Source: Rhizophagus sp. LPA8_4_AMF
Taxonomy: Eukaryota > Glomeromycota > Glomeromycetes > Glomerales > Glomeraceae
DNA length: 21,040 nt
Direction: 5' to 3'
Assembly (NCBI GenBank): GCA_021464525.1
Contig: JADRCO010001240.1
Location: forward strand, 1-21,040
Below, in pieces: positions 1 to 9,768 of this stretch (within the stretch, counting starts at the first letter, position 1; every line of letters begins with the position of its first letter). The position numbers and the translations under genes were made by a program. Below the pieces are notes generated by a model. It was not told the DNA's origin. It saw only the letters and a program-made list of their open reading frames with translations, and ran no database searches.

Positions 1-27
1 ACTGAATGAAAAATAAAATTTTTATAA

Positions 28-2111
28 TTAAAGATTTACTAAATTCTTATCCATCAAGCTTTTTATATATAAACATGCTCTTGCTGTTTCTGGCAATAAA
101 CGATTTCAAGTCTTTGTAATCATATTTCTGGTAATTGAAAATGCCTGTTCAGATGCAACGCTTGTTACTTGCACTGTTAAATAATCCCGAGCTATTTTAC
201 TCAAAATTGGAAACTCGGTTTCATGGGCTAGCCACCAGAAAAGAGGTTCGGCCTTTTCATCAATAGGTTGTTCAAGATAACGGTTTAGCTCCATTTTCGA
301 TTCTGGTTCTGAAGTGGAAATTTCATTTTTTTTTGTATTTTGTCTGAGTAGTGCAAAATACTGTCAGCTATTCTTTTTATTAGGAGTAGGTAGAACCAGA
401 TCTGTAAGCGAAAAGAACTGATTTTTATAGAGTTCATAGATAGATTGAATATGTACGTGAGCACTTGATTTTGACTTTTGTGAGAATACCGAAAGCTTGC
501 TTCAGAGGTCCATAATTGCAGAGACAGTTAAAGCACAGTCCATGATCATCCAATAATCATCAAGCTTGTGAGAGATCAAAACCACCATTGTTCGTTGCGA
601 AAAACTATTATCTTTCGCATATTTTTTGAGATGCATCTTAAGTCCTAGAAAAATGAGACGTGTATTACCTACAGTAGGATATGATGACGCAGATAGATAC
701 TTAGTGCTCTTTCCAAAGGTTCAAGAAGCAACAATGTATCCTATCGGAAAAAAGGTAATATTAAAAAAAATAAAATATTAAAAGGTCATTTATTTCGTTA
801 ATTTACCTTAATTGAGCTCCAATCTTTGTCATTAGGATAAAAGGCATTTATAAAACGATTATCTGCCACAAGTAACATTAATGCTGGTTCGAGTTCTTTA
901 AAGCGTTTTAACATATAAAATGTTGAATTCCAGCGTGTGTTCACGTCCAGAATAGGCTTTAGGTATTTGACATTTTTTAAAGTACAAAAGGCATAAAGTG
1001 AATCGCAAAGAAGAGTTGAATTTTTAATCATACACATTAATTTACATGCCTTTGTAATGGAACTATCAACTGTCTCCAACCCTTTCTTCACCCCCAGGTT
1101 CAATACATGCGCTGCGCAACGATAATGCGAAAAATTCATCGAAGAAATTTCATTATCAAGAGCAACAGCGATTTCTCTTCCACAGACTAACATAGCGGAA
1201 TCATTGTCAGTCGTAAGGGCGATGATCTTGGTTGAGATATTAAATTCTTCTAAGACACGTATGATTGCCTGGGCGATATTCACTCCGGTGTGTCTAATTG
1301 TAAAAGGTATAATATCGAGTAAGAAATTACACAGATTCCAATCAGAATCTATGTAGTGGACAGTCAGCCCCAAAAAAGCTTCTCGATTTATAGTAGAGGT
1401 CCATATATCAGATGTTAACGAAAATTGCCCTGTGACTTGACGAAGCTTGTTGATGATTTCTTTTCTTTGGCTGGTAAATGTCTTGATAATTAATTCTATT
1501 TAAATAAAAGAAGGTTAGATATTATAGTGTTATTTATCATCAAAAAAACGATCGATTTCACCTTTTACTCTATGACGATCAGAAATGGCATATGTAGAAC
1601 GTAAATAATTAACAAAGCCCCTAAAAGATAGGTCATCAACGACGGTAAAAGGCTAAAGATTTCGTATCAACCACTGAACAAGATGTTTATCATATTCTCC
1701 CTGATCTTTTTTACTAAGAGTATCATCAAATTTTTTTCCTCCTTTTTCTGCTCTTGTAGGCGCCTTTAATTGATGTTCTTGGAGGTGATTTCGTAGAACC
1801 GTTACACTTGTTGATGGACTATATTTTTTAGAGCATATTTTACAAACATTGTAACCTGGCGCATAAACTGGATTCTTGTCAAAATATTTCCATACACTAC
1901 TTGACAAATCTATTATCTCACTAGCTCCTGAAACTTGACTAACCGAATCCCACTCATCCGCATCTTCATTGTCGTCATCTACAGATTCATTTGGTGAAAC
2001 CTGACTAACCGAATCCCACTCATTTGTATCTTTATTGTCATCATCTACAAATTTATTTGGATCAGATTCTTCATCGCTCATCATTTTTTTAGATAAAGTT
2101 TCTTCCGCCAT
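28..2111 (-). pseudogene. hAT-family transposase, decayed
   Basis: hAT transposases cut and paste DNA using an RNase H-like fold. Reading the minus strand from the ATG at 2111, an acidic N-terminus leads into a BED zinc finger (C-x2-C then H-x4-H, about residues 90-115, near 1765-1850). The RNase H-like region follows: LTSDIWTST (first catalytic D, near 1410), LTTDNDSAM (second D, near 1200) and a CAAH motif (near 1110). The C-terminal dimerisation region has SVASEQAFS with the conserved E (near 140). An intron at 806-741 has good GT/AG ends; a second lies near 1500-1560. Stops interrupt the expected frame: TAG after IRNL (1653), TGA in MDL (about 510), TGA after MITKT (106), plus a frameshift near 690. 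Two of the stops look like CAG to TAG and CGA to TGA changes. The final stop would be at 28-30. No terminal inverted repeats or target duplication were found; the left end may lie outside the window. A dead copy. Confidence 0.9.
1933..2064 (-). repeat. 66-bp tandem duplication in the hAT N-terminus
   Basis: Two 66-bp units (1933-1998 and 1999-2064) encode near-identical acidic stretches, each containing EWDSVSQVS after a run of D/E/N. The unit is a multiple of three, so the frame is kept. The acidic repeat precedes the BED finger. It is a local duplication, not a domain I recognise. Confidence 0.85.
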
Positions 2112-2116
2112 TTCAG

Positions 2117-2560
2117 TAACCCTATGAAAAACTCGGATACTTATTTTTATCTTATTTTATTCTTAAAATGCTCACAATATACTTATTTTAAATTTATTTT
2201 ATACTTATTAAAAAGAGGGTAAAAAATCAGATTAATATAGAATAGTAAATGTACTTAAAAAACATCTAAAAAATATGTATTTTTTTTAATAATAGAAAAT
2301 ATAGAAGCTTATTTAATACTCATTTTCTACCTGTACAAAAATTTAAGTATAAAAATAAGTATTACGTATTAATAATAAATTTAAATTAATAAATAACCAT
2401 TATCTTGCTATAATCTTACGATACTTATTTCATACTTTCGATACTTATTTACATATCTATTATACCCTTGTTTTGTATTTATTTAAACCTTATAATAGAC
2501 TTAATTTAATCACTTTTGTAAAGTTAATTATATATAATTACAATTTAATATTGGGAAAAC
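2117..2560. repeat. Repeat end with ACTTATTTT subterminal motifs (left copy)
   Basis: From 2117 the top strand reads TAACCCTATGAAAAACTCGG and then runs of ACTTATTTT-like words (2139, about 2181, about 2203, about 2429, about 2447). The first roughly 60 bases match, inverted and at about 80 percent by eye, the segment ending at 20425. Terminal sequence followed by clustered short subterminal motifs is typical of DNA transposon ends. It begins five bases upstream of the hAT start codon but points away from that gene, so it is probably not the hAT's own end. The family is unknown and no target duplication was recognised. The inner boundary at 2560 is approximate. Confidence 0.5.
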
Positions 2561-2689
2561 AAGCCGCTCCACCCACATATGTAAAATATGTATCACGTGT
2601 ATCATGCGCGCGCGACATATAACAGCTGCTTTCCCTAATTAAGTTATTAAAAACTTTGCAAATAATAATTTATTAGAATATAGTAAACG

Positions 2690-2706
2690 AAACAAATCAT
2701 AAAATT
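2690..2706. repeat. Left target site duplication of the LINE insertion
   Basis: AAACAAATCATAAAATT here matches AAACAAATCATAGAATT at 4238-4254, 16 of 17 bases. The right copy directly follows the A-rich tail, as expected for target-primed reverse transcription. Confidence 0.8.
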
Positions 2707-2708
2707 GA

Positions 2709-4237
2709 TAGGACAAGGGAAAACTACTTTATTAAAGTGGAAACATTTGAGTATGAAAATGTTTACATATTAAGGGATGTGAACCTAAATGGTATTTATA
2801 TGTAAACGATAAAGTGTGTAAGTCGGGATCGTTCAATTTAAAAGACGTATATATTATTAATGAGGCGGAGGAGGATGAGATTTTTGACGTAACAGGTGAA
2901 GCAGACATTAAGAAAAAAGACATTCTGGTTACTTTGAATAATGAGCATGACGTACCCATATTTTCGAAGTATAAGAAAAAATCTAGATCGAAGATTCATA
3001 GTAAAATAGGAGTGCATTTTTGTAGTGATAATACGATCGATAACAACACGATGGAAGATTCTCTATGGTTAAAGCAATGTTTAGGTTGTGATTTAAATAT
3101 TGCTAAAGGTAAAAAATTTGATAATAATTGTTTAATTTATTTACCGAATGAGGAATTTAGTCGTTCAATTGTGGCTAGAAAAGAAAAAAGTAGTGAAGAA
3201 ATGGAGAAAGTATTTTTGAAACCATATGAGAGTTTAGAAAATATTGCAATTCAAAATAGATTGATAAAGAAAGGTGGAGTGGAAGTGGATATACGAAATA
3301 ACTAAATGAATGTTGATATAGATCATGATGAGTTGATATGGTTATATTATTATTGTGATAATCCGAAGAATATAGAGTGGGAAAATAAAGAGGAATTTTT
3401 GATGCATTGTAATAACGCATCAGAATTTTTATTGATCGTTACGAATATAGTTAAAGTAGAGTTGTTAAGTAATATGAATGATATATATACGATAATATAT
3501 TGTGAAATAAAAATTAAAACGATGAATGGGCAAAATATTATATCGAGTATGAAGTTTAAATTTAAGGATTATTTTAGAAGTATTAAAGGTTGTTTATTAG
3601 GTTTAATTCTGAAGTTAGCTATTATACCAGAAAATTCGGAGGTGTGTATTGTTGTTGATAAGAAGTATTTGAGTAAGATTTTCTCATTTTTGGAAGTATC
3701 GAGTACGCGGAAGGAATTAGATTATAGTGAATATATATATCTGAAAAATATTAAAGAATTAAGATCGGAAAAGAATATTAGATTAATTGGTCTTGTAGAG
3801 TCGAAGTATGATGATGAAGATTATGTAATTAAAATGGAAGCTATGAAAAAAGAAATTAATGATTGTTATACGACTTTAACTCCAATCAATTTAAAGTATA
3901 ATAATGTGTTAGTAGATGAATTCAATTTGAAGTGGTGTAATATTAATATTGAAGGAGCATCACGCAAGTGAACTAAGAATTTAATGTTCATTTATAATAA
4001 GGCGTGCTTAAGTACGCTTAAAAATCTTTTTGGACGATCGTTAATTATAATGTTAATTGGGAAAAAACTTTTTTATTATTACAAAATAATGATACTTCAG
4101 GACAAAAGGTATAGTATAGGGGGAAGTTAGTGGCGTGCTACTAATGAAACCTAAGATTCTTTTATTTGTACTAATTTTGTTCTCTACCAAAATTAATAAA
4201 TAAAGTTTCGTTATACTATTAAAAAAAAAAAACAAAC
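2709..4237 (+). mobile_element. 5'-truncated LINE (non-LTR retrotransposon) fragment
   Basis: The segment lies between 17-nt direct repeats (2690-2706 and 4238-4254) and ends in an A-rich tail (A12 at 4221-4232, then CAAACAAA), the hallmarks of a LINE copied by target-primed reverse transcription. Its coding remnant (2719-3971, plus) resembles the region downstream of the reverse transcriptase in fungal LINEs. No RT core is present, so the copy is strongly 5'-truncated. An untranslated stretch of about 230 bases precedes the tail. The duplication still matches at 16 of 17 bases, which suggests a fairly young insertion, although the reading frame is already damaged. It interrupts otherwise non-coding, repeat-rich DNA. 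Confidence 0.7.
2719..3971 (+). pseudogene. LINE C-terminal coding remnant, RNase H-like region
   Basis: Two long open stretches share one frame (2757-3302 and 3306-3971), separated only by a TAA at 3303-3305 that is followed at once by ATG. Upstream, 2719 to about 2780 is open in another frame and flows in meaning into the first stretch, indicating a frameshift near 2780. The first part has a CLGCDLN cysteine motif (about 3088). The second contains FRSIKGCLLGLILKLAIIP followed by VCIVVDKK (about 3570-3665), which looks like the helix and strand of an RNase H fold carrying one D but lacking the usual catalytic E. The tail LKWCNINIEGASRK resembles the end of LINE RNase H regions. The LINE assignment rests mainly on the poly(A) tail and target duplication; the domain match is by eye. 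An unknown host-derived gene is the alternative. Confidence 0.5.
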
Positions 4238-4254
4238 AAACAAATCATAGAATT
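4238..4254. repeat. Right target site duplication of the LINE insertion
   Basis: A 17-nt direct repeat of 2690-2706 with one mismatch, immediately 3' of the A-rich tail. Confidence 0.8.
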
Positions 4255-4301
4255 AAACCGGAAATGTCTTGATGGAATATAGTATTTTCCTTTTAGACGA
4301 A

Positions 4302-4395
4302 ACTGCCGAAACTCAATGAAATGCCGAAACTGACAAACAAGTTTCGGCATAGTTTCGGCGTAGCTAATACTAGCATTTTATTATAGTTTCGGCAT
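4302..4395. repeat. GCCGAAACT inverted-repeat cluster
   Basis: The 9-mer GCCGAAACT occurs forward at 4305 and 4323 and inverted (AGTTTCGGC) at 4340, 4351 and about 4385. ATGCCGAAACT (4321-4331) and AGTTTCGGCAT (4340-4350) form a perfect 11-bp stem with an 8-nt loop, and outer copies can extend it. It looks like a dispersed hairpin repeat or MITE fragment; function unknown. Confidence 0.8.
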
Positions 4396-4435
4396 AGTAT
4401 CAAATTTCTATATTAAGCCAAAGCTCTAAAAAATA

Positions 4436-4459
4436 AAAGAAACATCAGTATGTTTCTTT
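4436..4459. repeat. Hairpin AAAGAAACAT/ATGTTTCTTT, copy 1
   Basis: A perfect 10-bp stem with a 4-nt loop (CAGT). On the minus strand it ends about 9 nt before the TTTTTTAG acceptor-like motif at 4426-4433. Confidence 0.9.
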
Positions 4460-4590
4460 AACGAAATTGAGCCTTATTCCCACACGCATACACACAACCA
4501 CTCCCATTTACCTGTCAAGTTCGTCCACTTCTGGCGTCCCTACAAAAAGAAGAAACCCAAGTCCGGCGTCCTAAAGAAAATAAAAGAGAC

Positions 4591-4606
4591 AAACATTAAT
4601 ATGTTT
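4591..4606. repeat. Hairpin AAACAT/ATGTTT, copy 2
   Basis: A 6-bp core stem with loop TAAT, equivalent in position to the hairpin at 4436 within the duplicated intron-like unit. The minus-strand acceptor-like CTTTAG is at 4571. Confidence 0.75.
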
Positions 4607-4800
4607 CTTTAACGAAATTGAGCCTATTCCCACGCGTACGCGTATACCACCCCATTTACCTGTCCGATTTGTCCAAGTCTGGTGCCTGACGTCTTACAAA
4701 AAAAAGAAGTCGTCATCCTACAAAAAGATCCCGATGTTCTACAAAAAAAAGAAATCCCGGCGTCCTACAAAAGAGAAAAGATTCCGGCGTCCTAATAAAC

Positions 4801-5028
4801 TAAAAAATAATTTTTTTTTTTTTAAAAAAAATAGATTGTTTATACTATATATATATTTTCTCGTTACTAATTACTAAAATGAGTTTTTTTATTAATTTTT
4901 TTTTGAGTTACTACTAAACTTTTTTTAAGAAAATACAACAAAAAGAACAATAAAAAAAATTAAATAACAATAAATAATAAAGATGGGCCCGCAATTCCTC
5001 CCAACCCCGAAGTCTCCAAGGCCGTTCC
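4801..5028. other. AT-rich low-complexity stretch
   Basis: Mostly homopolymer A and T runs plus a short GC-rich block (about 4983-5028) that may be an exon of the minus-strand spliced repeat. No gene is otherwise supported. Confidence 0.5.
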
Positions 5029-5098
5029 CTAAATAAAGAAAAAAAGAAACATTAGGATGTTTCTTTAAGTAATTTCACAAACTCTCCTGAGAGCTTAC
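5029..5098 (-). other. Intron-like segment with hairpin, copy 3
   Basis: The minus strand reads CG|GTAAGC at 5098, then a perfect 10-bp stem (AAAGAAACAT, loop TAGG, ATGTTTCTTT; 5043-5066), a pyrimidine tract and TTTAG|GG at 5029: 70 nt in all. The following block (5028 down to about 4963) is open and GC-rich, beginning GTALETSGLGG. No gene family is recognised, but the donor and acceptor match the consensus seen in the other genes here. Confidence 0.45.
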
Positions 5099-5235
5099 CG
5101 TTTCTACAATAAATACAAAATATTTCGGTCTAGAAATAAAATTTTTTTTTAAATTTTAAATTATTTCGTTTATTAAATAAGAAAAAGATTAAACAACATC
5201 GAACGGAAAAAATGATTTAAACCGAAAAAAGATTA

Positions 5236-5349
5236 TCAATCAAGAATTAGATCATCACATGCATTTTTTGGTGAACCAACCCAATTATCGACTCCACGAG
5301 TGGGACATTTTGTACCACATAAAGCTAATGAAAAGAACTGCCCAGTCAT
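5236..5349 (-). CDS. Small ORF, 37 residues, unknown
   Basis: ATG at 5349, TGA at 5236-5238. The product contains LCGTKCPTRGVDNWVGSP followed by an acidic, leucine-rich end. Composition is protein-like (spaced cysteines, GW, P and G residues), unlike the lysine or asparagine strings that random AT-rich frames give here. It is divergent from the Tnp2 gene, with 35 nt between the two start codons. It could be a small gene, the last exon of a minus-strand gene, or a transposon-carried peptide. No signal peptide is evident. Family not recognised. Confidence 0.3.
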   Translation of the reverse strand: MTGQFFSLALCGTKCPTRGVDNWVGSPKNACDDLILD

Positions 5350-5384
5350 TTCGGTTTTTAGTATTTTGAAACAGATTTTTTATT

Positions 5385-8300
5385 ATGGATTTATTTTGTA
5401 CTTGTCGAAAGTGTAAAAATCTGTCTCAAGCTGGGGATGGACGTTATTTAAAAACAAAAAAAACCTTTATAAAACATCAAAAAAAAGAATATTCTTTATT
5501 GAATAATAATTATTCAAGCTCGGAAGAATCAAAAGAATCTGAAGAAACCAATGAATGTGATTCAATTAATAGTAGTGATAATGAACAAAATATTGTAGAT
5601 CAAAGAAAAAAAAGAAAAACAAGGTATTTATATAAAGTATTTATAAAACTTTATTAATTAAAGATATTTTTGCTAAACTTATATTTATTTAGAGAATTTC
5701 AGGATACTACATTCTTAAATATCAATAGACAAGATGAAGAAGATAAATTAAAAGAAAATTATGTAGAAAGTGATGAATTTTTTTTTTTAGAAATGATGTC
5801 AGAACAAAATACTTCTGAAATATTTGAAGAAACCAAAATTAATCCTAAGTATGATGTTGCTGAAATATCTGAAGAAATTGAAAGTGATTCAGAAATTGAA
5901 AGTGATTCTGAATATGATGATAATTTATAGATGGTATATGTATTTTAATTAAATTCTATCTATATTTTTTTAGGTATTTTTCTAACTAAATTGCATTTTC
6001 TAAAAGAAAATTTTATTAAAGGGTTGCGACTTTTATATACTAAAGTTAATCACTCATTGTCTGATGCGGCACTTAATAATATATTAAAAGATGTGGGATT
6101 GAATTTAACAATTTTTAAATTAAAGAAAAAAATTCATGATATTGTTCCAATTTCACCAATCCTTTACGACACATGTAAAAATAGCTGTATAATGTTCACA
6201 CAACAATATAAAGATCTTCTTAAATGTCCTGTGTGTAATGAAAATCGATTTATTGGAAAGAATCCAGTAAATAGTACTTACTTTTTTTCATTACAAGAAA
6301 GATTAAAAATTCAATATTCAGACAAAAAACGAGCAGCTGAATTTCGATACAGAAGTACATATTTAATGGAAAAAGAAAAAGATGCATATGGTGACATATT
6401 TGATGGAAAGTATGTAAAATAATAATTTTAATTAATCTGTTTAATTTATATAATTTTATTTTTAATTTATTAATTTTGTTTAAGGCTTTATAAAGACTTA
6501 TTAAAAAATGGTTTTTTTACTGATGAACGAGACATTGCTTTATCAGGAACTTGTGATGGTTTTCAATTATTTAAGCAGAAAACCAATAATGATTGTTGGG
6601 TTATTCTATTTTTAAATAATAATCTCAATCCACATATACGAGTTAAGAAGGAAAATTTGTTAATAACAATGATAATTCCGGGGTCACCAAAAAATTTTAA
6701 CTCCTTTTTATTTCCATTAGTATCTGAATTACAAAATCTTGAAGGTATATAAAGTACAAATTACTATAATTATGATTATTTTTTTTTTTAAAAAAAAAGT
6801 TATTTTAATGAATTTTTTTTAGAAGGAGTTCAATGTTTTGATGGAATTACAGAAGAAGAATTTAAGTTAAAAGCACATGTTTTAACTTGGACAGGTGATA
6901 TTCCAGCTTTAAGTAAATCTCTTAACCTATGTGGACATAACTCATATAAAGGCTGCAGATTTTGTAAAATTGAAGGTGTATGTCATCAAACTAATCGACA
7001 TATATATTATCCTAAACCTAATTCACCTCTAATATTACGAACCCATGATGAAACAATCAATACTATGAATGAGATCGAGAACGAAGAGAATAAAACAATC
7101 AAAAGTGAAAAAATCAAATTGGCTGGTAGTAAATTTTTTGTCATTAAATATAATTGATTTGTAAATAACTGATAAGATATATTAATATTAATTTTATAAC
7201 ATTAATAGGTATAAAAGGAATGAGTGAATTATTAAAACTAAAAAGTATTAGATTTCCCTGGTCTTTTCCTATAGATATTATGCATTTATATTTTGAAAAT
7301 ATTGCTCCCCACATGTTTGGACATTGGTCACGAACATTTTTTAAAGATTTATCAGAAACTAATAATTATGAACTTTCAAAAGCTCAATGGGAAAATATAG
7401 GAAAACAATTACATAAAATGAAATCTGATATGCCAAGTGAAATTGGACGGCCACCTCGTGATATTTATAAATAACATAATGGATTTAAAGCAGTAGAGTG
7501 GCGCAATTGGATTATATTATTTTCTTTGCCTTTGTTATTACAATATATTGACGAAAGGTAAATATAATTTCATTGATTATTATTTTATAAACAATTTTAA
7601 AATTAAAATTTATCCATTTATTTAATAATAGAGAATTAAAAGGATGGATTGATTTTGTTAAAGCAGTTAAAATAAGTTTACAATCAGAAATTTATTATGA
7701 TCAAATTGATGATTTACAAGATTTCCTCAATAACTTTTATCAAGACTATGAAAGGTGATTAAAATTTATATATATATTTTAAAAAATATAATTTTAATTC
7801 AATATTAATAATTAATTAACTATAATAGAAAATATTACAAATATGATGCCAAACGATTATCTGCATGCCGGATTAGTTTTCATTATTTATTTCATATAAC
7901 TGATTGTATTAAATATTGTGGTCCTTGCTGGAATTATTGGCAGTTCCCTATGGAACGGCTGTGTGGAATGCTATTACCTCTCATTAAAAATAACACAAAA
8001 CCTTATGAAAATTTAGCTAATAATGTATTATTATTAGAGAAATTTTTTCATCTTCCATATTTTAATATTTCAGAAACAATATTTTATAAAAATATTGAAA
8101 AAGTATGGAACTCAAATCTTGTATTTAGTATATATGACTATGAAGAAGAATTATACTGGCCATCATTACAATATAATTTAATTAATACTGAATCAAATCA
8201 CTTGTTTAAATATTATAATGGTAAAAATATGAGAAATACATCTACTTTTGTAAGTATTGTAAATATTTATATTTTATTTGTTATAAAAATATAAATATTT

Positions 8301-8820
8301 ATTTTTTTTTATTAGAATCTAGATATTTATTCAAAAGGTTTTAAATATGGGAGATTACGAACTGCTGATGGACATTATATAAGTAGTGAATGGATTCAAA
8401 GACAAAATTCTAAAGCAAGAAATAATTATTGTGTACAGGTATGTAAAAATATTTTTAAAGTTTTTTTTTATATAAATATATTATACCATTTTTTTATTTT
8501 TATAGATAAGAAGAACAATTGACCGTTTTGCTAATCAACGTAATAAAACTCCAGAATTAATTCAGTCATATATTTATGGTAAAGTGAAATTTTTTTTTGT
8601 GCATGAGTTTAATAATAATACAAATATATTAGCATATATACAATTAATACCTAAAGTTAAAGAAAAAAATGAGTGTAAATTATTTAGTCAATTGAGTAGT
8701 AAGGAATTTATTGATGTCAGATGCATTGATCATTGTGTAGGATTTAGTAAAGTGGGAAGTCAATACTATATTTTTGATAGAGAAAATACACGAGATGATT
8801 CTGATTGGGAGAATATTTAA
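5385..8820 (+). pseudogene. Tnp2/CACTA-type transposase, ten exons, one in-frame stop
   Basis: Exons by splice signals and phase: 5385-5623, 5693-5901, 5974-6409, 6485-6744, 6823-7125, 7209-7557, 7632-7754, 7829-8249, 8316-8438, 8506-8820. The sum is 2778 nt, an exact 926 codons, with all junction phases agreeing. Features in order: N-terminal CTCRKC cysteine motif; Ser/Glu-rich acidic linker; CKNSCIMF then CPVCNENRF zinc-binding motifs (exon 3); DGFQLF and IIPGSPKNF (exon 4); CGHNSYKGCRFC (exon 5); FPIDIMHLYFENIAPHM (exon 6); CGPCWNYWQFPMERLCG (exon 8). These match the Tnp2 (Transposase_21) superfamily of CACTA elements in fungi and plants. A TAA at 7472-7474 falls inside exon 6 between RDIYK and HNGFKAVEW, so the copy is probably dead but recently so. 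No CACTA-type terminal repeats were seen at either side. A domesticated remnant or a recoded stop are less likely alternatives. Confidence 0.9.
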
Positions 8821-9112
8821 ATATACGAAATATTTTTTTTTGTAACAAATAATTTTTTCTTTTTAATGCTCTCACCAAAAAATTTAGTTGAAGATAATTT
8901 TTTTTAAATATAATTAATTACATGAATAAATGCAATAAAATTTAAATTTTAACATGCAATATTTTATTTCCTTTTTAATGAATTCATATAAATTGTTGAA
9001 AATGTCTAATATAAATCGATCAAATAACTATGCATACATTACCTTTGCCATTAGTTAATATTGCTTGGTCATTTTTTCTGATAATATCCCAACTTTTCAA
9101 ATAACAGACATC
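8821..9112. other. Intergenic, AT-rich
   Basis: 3' flank of the Tnp2 gene. The minus strand at about 9012-9112 keeps an open, protein-like frame (for example YLKSWDIIRKNDQAIL) that continues past the stop of the neighbouring minus-strand exon in another frame. Otherwise homopolymer runs. Confidence 0.4.
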
Positions 9113-9361
9113 TACGCAGGTGCAAGTTGATTATTATCTTTGTTTAAAGAAATTTCTTGCATCATTATTCTTTTCTTTGATGATTCCGCAGCACTCTTTA
9201 TTCTCTTTGCGCCACGAGTTCTAGTAATATTTGGATTTGTGATTTTATTGATAAGATGTTCTTGTAATGAAACTATATCATTAGCACTTTCGTTAATTTC
9301 TATTCCGTTTTCATTACTGTTACCGCTATCACAAAATAAGTATACTAATACTATATGTATC
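9113..9361 (-). pseudogene. C-terminal exon resembling a FAR1/MULE-type transposase tail
   Basis: The minus strand has a TTTCAG acceptor at 9362-9367, followed by a frame open to the TAG at 9113-9115. The product is acidic and Asn/Ser-rich, then contains ITNPNITRTRGAKRIKSAAE followed by a lysine-rich stretch. The N-P-x(3)-R-T-R-G-x(2)-K-R-x-K-S-A-x-E pattern resembles the basic tail of FAR1-like/MULE transposases (typically KGRPKKR-like). This is a pattern match by eye only. A second open frame just past the stop suggests a frameshift near 9115. No upstream exon could be placed with confidence, so this is probably a fragment. Confidence 0.35.
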
Positions 9362-9768
9362 CTGAAATTAATAAAAATTAAATAAATTTGTAAAATTAAA
9401 TTGAATATAAAATTAAAATAAGTTAAATTAAAATAATTAATTCTATAAATAAGAAATTCTAAGATGTATATTAAAGCAGCGAATTAATGTCAATATTGTA
9501 TATTGCTATAGGTCCATAGAAAAAAACATAAAAATAAATATCTGTTAGCTCTGAACTCAAAAAAAAAACCCCATCGCATCAACAATGTTCGAAAATTTTG
9601 TATTACACTGAATTGGTCGGCATGGCTTAGGATTGGCACAGTTGTTACTATTTTTAATATTTATATCATGCGCGTTATGGACATTAAATTACGATTTTCG
9701 GCTTCGCTTTTTTTCCAAAAATTAATTTTGAAGAATATCTAAATCAATATATTAATTATATTCTCAAA
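9362..9768. promoter_or_regulatory. TERT upstream region
   Basis: AT-rich DNA between a minus-strand fragment and the TERT start. An AT-rich TATATTAATTATATT block lies 20-35 nt before the ATG. A short cysteine-containing minus-strand frame (about 9560-9690) is open but weak. No regulatory motif can be named. Confidence 0.4.

Larger units (their letters stand above)
4426..4800 (-). repeat. Tandemly duplicated exon/intron-like cassette
   Basis: On the minus strand two related units occur. Each has a short exon-like block ending in GGACAG or TTGACAG, then GTAAATGGG as a donor, a GC-richer stretch, GGCTCAATTTCGTTAAAG, a hairpin, and a TTTAG acceptor. The implied introns are 4659-4571 (89 nt) and 4511-4426 (86 nt) and are clearly homologous. 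Exon-like blocks are open in one frame and end in LDKSDR and VDELDR. At 4690-4795 the upstream block consists of several short units of pyrimidine tract, GTAG or GTAAG, then GACGCCGG-like sequence, resembling a run of alternative 3' splice sites. No protein family is recognised. It may be the relic of a low-complexity spliced gene or a spliced repeat. Confidence 0.5.

Noticed and set aside
2117-2130. TIR of the neighbouring hAT element
   Set aside because: The sequence starts five bases from the hAT ATG but its subterminal motifs point away from the gene, and no matching end or 8-bp duplication was found.
5928-5930. Apparent in-frame TAG in Tnp2 exon 2
   Set aside because: A phase-1 donor at 5902 with the acceptor at 5973 places this TAG inside an intron, and the frame then continues correctly.
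9140-9385. Plus-strand 81-codon hydrophobic frame
   Set aside because: It is the antisense shadow of the minus-strand basic/acidic exon at 9113-9361.
9560-9690. Minus-strand cysteine-containing frame upstream of TERT
   Set aside because: Two frames are open over the same stretch, with no start or splice signals, so coding cannot be told from chance.
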